Shown piece after piece: positions 1 to 5,239 of a stretch of DNA of 5,849 bases. A program made the position numbers and the translations under genes. This DNA comes from an uncultured Collinsella sp. (lineage in GTDB: Bacteria > Actinomycetota > Coriobacteriia > Coriobacteriales > Coriobacteriaceae), in assembly GCA_900549335.1 (NCBI GenBank), contig UROJ01000098.1, positions 1-5,849 of the forward strand, read 5' to 3'. The notes below the pieces were generated by a model. The model had not been told where the DNA came from and searched no databases. It worked only from the letters and a program-made list of their open reading frames with translations. Position 1 is the first letter of the stretch. Each line of letters begins with the position of its first letter.

Positions 1-1158
1 TGGCACAAGGCCAAGACGGCCAATGACTGGGCGAGCTTTGAGCCCTATGTGGATAGGATCGTCGCCCAACTTAAGCATCAGGCCGAACTTATGGACCCCA
101 AGCGCGACCCATACGACGTTTGGCTCGACCAGTACGAGCGCGGCCTTTCCGCCAAGAGCTTCGATGCGTTTTGCGATGAGGTCAAGACGACGGTCGTGCC
201 GCTCGTGCACGCCATCGGCGAGCGCGGCCAGCAGCCCGATGCCGACTTTTTGCACGCCCGCGTGCCCGAGGCCGCCCAGCGCGCCATGAGCTTCGACCTT
301 ATGAAGCTCGTCGGCCTGAACCTGAACGACACCACGCTTGCCTTTACCGAGCACCCGTTTAGCGAGGGCTTTGCCGTGGGTGACGCGCGCATCGCGACAC
401 ACATCTACGAGGACGATTGCATCTCCAACGTCTACAGCATCATCCACGAGGCGGGACACGCCATGTACGAGCTGGGCGTCAATCCCGCCTATGCGCGTAC
501 CTGTCTTGAGGGCGGCACCTCCATGGGCATCCACGAGAGCCAGAGCCGCTTTTTCGAGAACACCGTGGGTCGCAGCCGCGCCTTTATGGGACCGCTGCTC
601 GAGGTGCTGCGCCGCCACGCACCCGAGGTCTACGGCGACGTCGACGAGGACACGCTCTACCACGCCGTTAACATCGCGCAGCCGTCGTTGATCCGCACCG
701 AGGCCGATGAGCTCACCTATCCGCTGCACGTTATGGTGCGCTACGAGATCGAGCGCATGCTGTTTGCCGGCGAGGCCACAGCCAAGGATATCCCCGCTCT
801 TTGGAATCGCTTCATGGATGGGTACCTGGGCATTCCGGTTCCCGACGACACGCGTGGTTGCCTGCAGGATACGCACTGGAGCGGCGGCTCGTTTGGCTAC
901 TTCCCCACCTATGCGCTGGGCAGCGCCTACGACGCCATGTTTGTGCCGGCCATGTGCCGCGACGGCATCGACCTTACCGGCGCCTGCGCGAGCGGCGACC
1001 TGACACCCGTCCGCGCCTGGCTGGGCGAGCACATTTGGCAGTGGGGCCGCGCCAAGGACGCGCCGGAGCTCATCAAGGGCGCCTGCGGCATGGCGTTCGA
1101 TGCCCGCTACTACTGCAGCTACCTGCAGGACAAGTTCACCACGCTCTACGAGCTGTAA
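1..1158 (+). CDS. M32 family metallocarboxypeptidase (thermostable carboxypeptidase 1 type), 5'-truncated by the window edge
   Basis: This is a zinc carboxypeptidase that removes C-terminal residues from peptides; the family is normally cytoplasmic. The frame is open from base 1, so the start lies upstream. The 385 visible codons are roughly the last three quarters of a family usually near 500 residues. Every M32 hallmark is visible in order: DARIAT at 382-399 (family DXRXT), HEAGH zinc site at 445-459, HESQS at 532-546, IRTEAD at 691-708 and GCLQDTHW at 856-879, then GYFPTYALG. The likely third zinc ligand is the Glu of HESQS, 26 residues after the second His of HEAGH, the spacing expected for M32. 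The catalytic Glu is the second residue of HEAGH. One deviation is Ala where DXRXT normally has Thr, although the next residue is Thr. The gene ends in TAA and is followed 22 nt later by a strong terminator. It converges on glmM, with no sign of a functional link. Family assignment is firm; the natural substrate is unknown. Confidence 0.96.
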   Translation, partial: WHKAKTANDWASFEPYVDRIVAQLKHQAELMDPKRDPYDVWLDQYERGLSAKSFDAFCDEVKTTVVPLVHAIGERGQQPDADFLHARVPEAAQRAMSFDLMKLVGLNLNDTTLAFTEHPFSEGFAVGDARIATHIYEDDCISNVYSIIHEAGHAMYELGVNPAYARTCLEGGTSMGIHESQSRFFENTVGRSRAFMGPLLEVLRRHAPEVYGDVDEDTLYHAVNIAQPSLIRTEADELTYPLHVMVRYEIERMLFAGEATAKDIPALWNRFMDGYLGIPVPDDTRGCLQDTHWSGGSFGYFPTYALGSAYDAMFVPAMCRDGIDLTGACASGDLTPVRAWLGEHIWQWGRAKDAPELIKGACGMAFDARYYCSYLQDKFTTLYEL

Positions 1159-1180
1159 GGCATAACCGACACGCCAACGC

Positions 1181-1222
1181 AAAGGGGACGCCGCGGAACC
1201 AATCCGCAGCGTCCCCTTTTTT
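1181..1222 (+). terminator. Rho-independent terminator of the M32 peptidase gene
   Basis: The left arm AAAGGGGACGC (1181-1191) pairs with GCGTCCCCTTT (1209-1219). After one C/A mismatch the stem continues as GCGG (1193-1196) with CCGC (1204-1207), around a 7-nt loop. The stem runs into six T at 1217-1222 on the + strand. It begins 22 nt after the peptidase stop codon. In the minus direction only three T follow the stem, so it should work mainly on forward transcripts. Confidence 0.93.
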
Positions 1223-1223
1223 C

Positions 1224-1251
1224 ACCCAATAACTAGGTACCCAATGACTAG
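1224..1251. repeat. Imperfect tandem repeat, 13-mer with 15-bp period
   Basis: ACCCAATAACTAG (1224-1236) is followed by ACCCAATGACTAG (1239-1251), two copies differing at one base and offset by 15 bp. The second copy also creates a short inverted pair, AACTAG (1231-1236) with CTAGTT (1248-1253). It starts directly after the T tract of the terminator. Two copies are too few to call a functional array; a small duplication is the simplest explanation. Confidence 0.6.
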
Positions 1252-1286
1252 TTCGTTGACGCTAATGTCTTGGCAACGTCAGCGAA
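1252..1286. repeat. Inverted repeat, 10-bp stem
   Basis: TTCGTTGACG (1252-1261) faces CGTCAGCGAA (1277-1286) around a 15-nt loop. All positions pair, one of them as G:T. No T tract follows in either direction, so it does not look like an intrinsic terminator. It could be an RNA structural element or a protein-binding dyad. Confidence 0.5.
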
Positions 1287-1311
1287 AACGACCCTAAGCG
1301 AGCAAGGTGAC

Positions 1312-1349
1312 GTGAAATGAAAGGGCGCTGACCTTCTGGTCGCGCCCTT
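1312..1349 (-). terminator. Probable terminator hairpin for the DUF4012-glmM operon
   Basis: AAGGGCGC (1321-1328) pairs with GCGCCCTT (1342-1349). After a single bulged T the stem extends by GACC (1330-1333) with GGTC (1338-1341), closing on a TTCT loop. Read on the minus strand, the stem is followed by TCATTTCA, a poor but T-containing tail; on the plus strand the tail is GAAATTG, which does not suit termination. It lies about 75 nt past the glmM stop and is the best visible candidate for ending that transcript. The imperfect T tract keeps confidence moderate. Confidence 0.5.
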
Positions 1350-1396
1350 GAAATTGAACGTCAGACTGCCGCTTGGGGCCGTTTGCAGCGTCGAGC

Positions 1397-1426
1397 AGTT
1401 ACGCGGTTTGGTAAAAACGCGTAACT
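1397..1426 (-). repeat. Perfect 9-bp inverted repeat overlapping the glmM stop codon
   Basis: AGTTACGCG (1397-1405) and CGCGTAACT (1418-1426) are exact reverse complements around a 12-nt loop. The right arm covers the first two bases of the glmM TAG stop as read on the minus strand. No T tract follows the stem, although the loop on the minus strand contains five T. An intrinsic terminator is therefore unlikely. A 3'-end stabilising hairpin or a protein-binding dyad are alternatives. Confidence 0.6.
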
Positions 1427-2756
1427 AAAGAGCCTCCAGAGCACTTGCGATGCGCTTCATGGCGGCATCGGCGGATGTTTGGTCGGGCGCCTCGGCCAGC
1501 ACGCGGATAACCGACTCGGTTCCGCTCTTGCGTACGAGCACGCGGCCCTCGCCTGCCAGCGCAGCCTCGGCCTCGGCGATGGCGTTTTGCACGCCCATGT
1601 TCTCGAGCGCGGCGTCCTTGTCCGCCACGTGCACGGCCACCTGCGCCTGCGGCAGCAGCTTGCACGGAGCCGTGAGCTGCGAGAGCGTCTCGCGCTCGGC
1701 ACGAATCACTTCCATCACGCGCAGCGAGGTCATAATGCCGTCGCCCGTGCGCTCGATATCGCCAAAGATCGTATGGCCCGTCTGCTCGCCACCCAGGCTG
1801 TAGCCGCCCTCGCGCATCTTGGCATACACGTGACGGTCGCCCACGCCGCTGGTCACGGCGCTCAGACCGGCAAGCTCCAGCGACTTGACCAGGCCAAAGT
1901 TGCTGGCAATCGTCGGCACCACGGTACCGCCCGAGAGTCGCCCGTGCTTGTTCAGATACACGCCGCACACGTACAGGATCTGGTCGCCGTCTACCACGCG
2001 ACCGCGCTCATCCACAGCCAGGCAGCGGTCGGCATCGCCGTCGTAGGCAAAGCCCACGTCCAACCCCTGCTCCACCACGTGGCGCTGCAGGCGCTCCATA
2101 TGCGTGGAGCCACAGTCGACGTTGATGTTAAAACCATCGGGCGCGGCATTGATCACGCGCACGTCGGCGCCGAGCGCGTCAAACACCGGCTTGGCCACCG
2201 AGGAAGCCGAGCCGTTGGCGCAGTCAATACCGATCTTGACGCCCTGCAGCGAAAAGTTCGCGCTGGCGATGAGCGAAGCAATGTAGCGGTTGCGGCCCTG
2301 CATGTAATCCACCGTGGCGCCGATGTGATTGCCCGTTGCCAGCGGCACCTCGCTCTTGCCATCGATATAGTCCTCGATGAGCTCCAGCACGTCCTCGTCC
2401 ATCTTAAAGCCGTCGCTGTTGACGAGCTTAATGCCGTTATCGCAAAACGGGTTATGGCTCGCACTGATCATGATGCCGCAATCGAAGCAGCCCTCCACGG
2501 TCTGATGCGCCACGCCCGGCGTGGGGATCACGTGCAGCATATAGGCGTCCGCACCGCTCGCGACCAGGCCGCTCACCAGCGCCGCCTCAAACATATAGCT
2601 CGAGCGGCGTGTGTCCTTGCCCACGATGACGCGCGCCTTGCGCTCGCGGTTGGCGCCGTAATACCAGCCCACAAAACGGCCAATCTTATAAGCGTGCTCT
2701 ACCGTCAGCCCAACGTTGGCCTCACCGCGAAAGCCGTCGGTGCCAAAGTACTTCAT
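1425..2756 (-). CDS. glmM: Phosphoglucosamine mutase GlmM
   Basis: GlmM isomerises glucosamine-6-phosphate to glucosamine-1-phosphate in the cytosol, feeding GlmU and UDP-GlcNAc synthesis for peptidoglycan. The 443-residue protein has the family's usual length and all four phosphohexomutase sites. It begins MKYFGTDGFRGEAN. The phosphoserine loop is ISASHNP, with catalytic Ser100. The metal loop is DGDADR (239-244), with Asp239, Asp241 and Asp243 as ligands. The sugar loop is GGEQTGH (322-328) and the C-terminal phosphate-binding loop is RKSGTES (409-415). Two positions differ from the commonest GlmM forms, Thr326 for Ser in GEQSGH and Ser415 for Pro after SGTE; both look tolerable. The enzyme needs phosphorylation on Ser100 for activity. 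The ATG start sits 3 nt after the upstream DUF4012 stop, with an AGGA site inside that gene, so translation is probably coupled. The cdaA-cdaR genes that often precede glmM in Firmicutes are not immediately upstream. Confidence 0.97.
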   Translation of the reverse strand: MKYFGTDGFRGEANVGLTVEHAYKIGRFVGWYYGANRERKARVIVGKDTRRSSYMFEAALVSGLVASGADAYMLHVIPTPGVAHQTVEGCFDCGIMISASHNPFCDNGIKLVNSDGFKMDEDVLELIEDYIDGKSEVPLATGNHIGATVDYMQGRNRYIASLIASANFSLQGVKIGIDCANGSASSVAKPVFDALGADVRVINAAPDGFNINVDCGSTHMERLQRHVVEQGLDVGFAYDGDADRCLAVDERGRVVDGDQILYVCGVYLNKHGRLSGGTVVPTIASNFGLVKSLELAGLSAVTSGVGDRHVYAKMREGGYSLGGEQTGHTIFGDIERTGDGIMTSLRVMEVIRAERETLSQLTAPCKLLPQAQVAVHVADKDAALENMGVQNAIAEAEAALAGEGRVLVRKSGTESVIRVLAEAPDQTSADAAMKRIASALEAL

Positions 2757-2759
2757 ATC

Positions 2760-5090
2760 TTACTTATCCTGTTCGAACGTTTGAGCGGTTGGCGTGGTAC
2801 GAACCTTAAGCTCTTTGTGCCCAGAGTCCTTCGAAGTCGTGACCTTGTACTCGACCTTTATGTCTTGTCCAAGAAGCATGTGGACACCGCCCCATGCAAC
2901 CTTCAAGCCATCGTGCGTCGCTTCGTTCATTTCGATAGAACCGGAGCCCGAAGTCTTAATGTCCGAAATGCTGCCTCCCGCAGGAGCGTAGAGATAAAGC
3001 CTCAGCACCTCATCGTCAATATCCTGGCTAATGCCGTTATGGCCCTGGAAATAACCAGGCATCTCGGCCTTCTCCTGGGGGGTCATCGTGTTCTTGAGCG
3101 AGGTGGTCACTCGATACGTCGTCGAGCCATCGGCATTTTCAACCGAAGAATCGATGGTGACCCGTTTATCGAGGAACCAATCCATCTTTGAATAGCTGTA
3201 GTTGTTCACATAGACGCCCAAGATCGGAGCCTCCGACGTATCGGTTTGGAGGGCGCCCGATATTCCAAGAGCCTTCGCGGCCTTTTCCTCGTCATCGTTT
3301 CTCGAATACATGAGGATGCGACCCTCGGAAGCGCCCTTTTCGATGGCGGCAGCAATCTTAGTAATATCGCTGGATCCCAGTTCGCCCACGATCTTGTTAA
3401 AAGCTGATCCGGCAACCGCCGCAAAAATGGCATCCTGTTCCTCTACCGGGTAATTCCAATAAATATCGTGCAGCAGCACCTTTGCAGCGTTGCTTCCATC
3501 AACGACGGTGCCATCAGGAAGCTGTGTACCGCCTACAATGCCGAGCATATACTGCAAAAATACCGGATCGACTGCGAATACGCCGTCGATGTCATCTCCG
3601 ACAATGGCCTTCTGCATATCGCTGGCAAGCTGAGCCGCACGCGGATAATCAGGCGTCATCGTAACGTCGCCCATCGTGTATCCGAGCGTGTTGAATCCGG
3701 TCAGGCCCCATCCGGTCGTGAACAAGTTTGCCTCTTCATCGGTGATGGGAAGCGGGCTCAAAGGCTCTTTCATCATGTCGACTTTGACAAAATCGCCCAG
3801 TTCGAGCTTACCGTCAGTCACCGACATCACGCCGCGAGAACCGGGGAAACCGCCGCAGGCGCGGATCTCGACATTGCTCATCGCGAGCACAAGATAATGA
3901 CGCGTCTGGCCGTTGGCGCCGAGCATCTGGGGAAGGATGGGGGCGACCTTCTCCGCCGCGTCAACCGCGCCGTTGAGGGTGGCAAAGCCGTCCTTGGCCT
4001 TATCGACCAGCTCGGTCACCTGGGAAATATGAGTATCGCCAATGCCCTGGATCTTCTCATTGGCGCTCTTGAACACCTTCGAGCTGCTGGAAAGCGAATC
4101 GGCGACCGCCTGCAGCGCGGACACGTTAATCATGCCGTCCTGGAACAGCTTGCCGGGCGTGGCCTGCGAAAGGTTGTCGGCCATGGGAACCAGCGCGTTG
4201 CTCGAGACATCGGACAGGGCATCAATCATGGTGCGGGCTGCGTTGATGTCACTGCCATACACCGGGATAAACGAAGCCGCCGTCCACAGCGGGCTCGAGG
4301 TCTCCGCCTTCATGCTGTCGCAGAGTTCATCGATCTTCTTCGCGTCGTCAGGCAGCGTCGAAAAATCGCCTGACGTGACCTTGTCCTTAAGGCCACCGAC
4401 GATCTCGACAGCCTCCTTCGCTTCGCTCTTTACGGTCTTTGCCGAGTTAAGCAGCATAAAGCCGCTTGCGCCAAGCGCAACGAGAAGCACCGCGACTACA
4501 GCGGCAATAATGGCGCCGGTGTGACACTTTTTGCGCTCGCCCTTGCGATGGCGATGACGGACCAGACCGTCAGAGGTCGAACTCGACGAAGCGTCGCTAC
4601 CGTAGTTCAAGCCAAAATCGTAATAATCTTCCTTGGAACCCGAGCCCGCAAACTCGGCACCGCTATCATCCAGGCGGGCGAACGTGCCAGTCTCGGAGGC
4701 GCCGGTGTAAATCGTGCCAAGGTTACCCGTAAGCCCCGCGCCACCGGCAGAGGGAGTATTGTTGGCGGCCTTGCCGGCATTAACGTTGCCGGCGGCATTC
4801 GCGGCGTTGGCAGCATCTGCGTTGTTCGCGGGTACCGAAGGAGCCCCGCTCGGCTGCGACGTGGAGGTTGCACCGCCCGCAAAGACATTCCCTCTTGCAC
4901 GGCCGGTCTTTTTTGCCTTTTGAGACTGCTCGTACAGAGCGGTAAACATCGCTGTCTCGCCCGGGGACACGCGCTTACCGGAACCGCCCTGTCCAGCGCC
5001 GCCCGGCGTGCCGGCCTTACCAGCCCCGTTCGGACGCGGCGGAACTGCAGGGCGACCGCTATCGCTGCCCTTAAAGTGATTACCAGCCAT
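2760..5090 (-). CDS. DUF4012 domain-containing single-pass membrane protein
   Basis: This is a 776-residue protein of unknown function. Residues 1-177 are low-complexity and rich in Gly, Ala, Ser, Asn and Pro, apart from an ordered-looking patch, PGETAMFTALYEQSQKAKK (43-61). A basic run, RHRHRKGERKK (178-188), precedes one hydrophobic helix (about 193-214), giving an N-in, C-out topology by the positive-inside rule. The extracellular part starts with a helical region containing LWTAASFIPVYGSD. The DUF4012 signature follows: HYLVLAMSNVEIRACGGFPG from residue 398, and DGVFAVDPVFLQYML from 502. A beta-rich tail (about 630-776) ends the protein. I chose ATG at 5090 because GAGGA stands 7 nt upstream. 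A TTG nine codons earlier (5117) has no such site. It is the first gene of a two-gene operon with glmM, which suggests a role in envelope glycan assembly. That role is inference. By hand count its GC is visibly lower than glmM's. Confidence 0.92.
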   Translation of the reverse strand: MAGNHFKGSDSGRPAVPPRPNGAGKAGTPGGAGQGGSGKRVSPGETAMFTALYEQSQKAKKTGRARGNVFAGGATSTSQPSGAPSVPANNADAANAANAAGNVNAGKAANNTPSAGGAGLTGNLGTIYTGASETGTFARLDDSGAEFAGSGSKEDYYDFGLNYGSDASSSSTSDGLVRHRHRKGERKKCHTGAIIAAVVAVLLVALGASGFMLLNSAKTVKSEAKEAVEIVGGLKDKVTSGDFSTLPDDAKKIDELCDSMKAETSSPLWTAASFIPVYGSDINAARTMIDALSDVSSNALVPMADNLSQATPGKLFQDGMINVSALQAVADSLSSSSKVFKSANEKIQGIGDTHISQVTELVDKAKDGFATLNGAVDAAEKVAPILPQMLGANGQTRHYLVLAMSNVEIRACGGFPGSRGVMSVTDGKLELGDFVKVDMMKEPLSPLPITDEEANLFTTGWGLTGFNTLGYTMGDVTMTPDYPRAAQLASDMQKAIVGDDIDGVFAVDPVFLQYMLGIVGGTQLPDGTVVDGSNAAKVLLHDIYWNYPVEEQDAIFAAVAGSAFNKIVGELGSSDITKIAAAIEKGASEGRILMYSRNDDEEKAAKALGISGALQTDTSEAPILGVYVNNYSYSKMDWFLDKRVTIDSSVENADGSTTYRVTTSLKNTMTPQEKAEMPGYFQGHNGISQDIDDEVLRLYLYAPAGGSISDIKTSGSGSIEMNEATHDGLKVAWGGVHMLLGQDIKVEYKVTTSKDSGHKELKVRTTPTAQTFEQDK
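2767..2770 (-). promoter_or_regulatory. Ribosome-binding site of glmM, inside the upstream gene
   Basis: AGGA on the minus strand lies 10 nt before the glmM ATG at 2756, within the last codons of the DUF4012 gene. The spacing is slightly long and the match short. Glued to a 3-nt intergenic gap (TAA GAT ATG), it points to translational coupling rather than strong independent initiation. Confidence 0.55.
4758..4826 (-). repeat. Asn/Ala-rich low-complexity segment in the DUF4012 protein tail
   Basis: Residues 89-111 of the DUF4012 protein are almost only Asn, Ala and Gly, with irregular repeats of the NAA type (for example DAANAANAAGN). The codons vary (AAC and AAT; GCC, GCG, GCA and GCT), so this is an amino-acid bias rather than a recent DNA repeat expansion. 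It lies on the predicted cytoplasmic side and is likely disordered. Confidence 0.6.
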
Positions 5091-5097
5091 AAAGAAA

Positions 5098-5102
5098 TCC
5101 TC
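5098..5102 (-). promoter_or_regulatory. Ribosome-binding site that fixes the DUF4012 start
   Basis: GAGGA on the minus strand ends 7 nt before the ATG at 5090. This spacing is good and favours that ATG over the in-frame TTG at 5117, which has only a T-rich stretch upstream. Confidence 0.8.
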
Positions 5103-5126
5103 GCAATTGAGTCGCAATGAAAAAGT

Positions 5127-5148
5127 CCATAACGTTACTAGTTTATGG
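5127..5148. promoter_or_regulatory. Candidate operator: 22-bp dyad upstream of the DUF4012 gene
   Basis: CCATAA (5127-5132) and TTATGG (5143-5148) are perfect inverted arms separated by 10 bp. The centre contains two smaller palindromes, AACGTT (5131-5136) and ACTAGT (5137-5142). The dyad lies 37-58 bases upstream of the start codon and overlaps the candidate -10. Size and position suit a dimeric repressor site, but no regulator is identifiable in the window. Confidence 0.4.
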
Positions 5149-5239
5149 CATTTTGAGCATCGACAGCTAAACTCCAGACACGGACATCAATTGGCGAAAA
5201 TGCGGCACAACACCTTTTCCGTCTTGGCGGCGGCGCCAG

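Larger units (their letters stand above)
1159..1424. other. Convergent intergenic region, no gene, rich in inverted repeats
   Basis: These 266 bases separate the end of the peptidase gene from the end of glmM. I see no coding frame with a ribosome-binding site on either strand. The stretch holds, in order, a strong forward terminator (1181-1222), a 15-bp-period tandem repeat (1224-1251), a 10-bp stem (1252-1286), a GC-rich hairpin (1321-1349) and a 9-bp stem that overlaps the glmM stop (1397-1426). The octamer AACGTCAG occurs twice, at 1275-1282 and 1357-1364. GTCAGCG at 1279-1285 reappears inverted as CGCTGAC at 1326-1332. Part of this is ordinary transcription termination; the rest is unexplained. 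Confidence 0.7.
5091..5239 (-). promoter_or_regulatory. Leader and probable promoter region of the DUF4012-glmM operon
   Basis: These 149 bases between the transporter stop and the DUF4012 start are AT-richer than the flanking genes. I see no clear consensus -35/-10 pair. The best guess is an extended -10-like TGCCATAAA on the minus strand near 5143-5151, with no good -35. I also see no convincing terminator for the transporter gene, so some read-through from it into the operon cannot be excluded. The region contains a 22-bp dyad (5127-5148) and an 11-bp-period direct repeat (5101-5118). Confidence 0.45.

Noticed and set aside
1479..3191. A 570-codon open frame on the + strand, antisense to most of glmM and the end of the DUF4012 gene.
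   Set aside because: It is rich in Ala, His, Arg and Leu, with no recognisable domain, and lies opposite two genes with clear family motifs. Long antisense frames are expected opposite high-GC genes with biased third positions.
3468..4373. A 301-codon open frame on the + strand, antisense to the DUF4012 gene.
   Set aside because: Same reason: low-quality composition, no ribosome-binding site or motif, and fully inside a well-supported gene on the other strand.
5091..5117. A nine-codon N-terminal extension of the DUF4012 protein from TTG at 5117.
   Set aside because: No ribosome-binding site precedes the TTG, whereas the ATG at 5090 has GAGGA at ideal spacing.
4521..5120. A 199-codon open frame on the + strand opposite the N-terminal part of the DUF4012 gene.
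   Set aside because: The translation is Arg/Ala/Gly-rich and mirrors the low-complexity codons of the real gene. It has no motif and no promoter.
5150..5190. Two very short minus-strand frames (5-6 codons) in the leader, as possible leader peptides.
   Set aside because: Neither has a ribosome-binding site, a run of regulatory codons or attenuator-like hairpins nearby.
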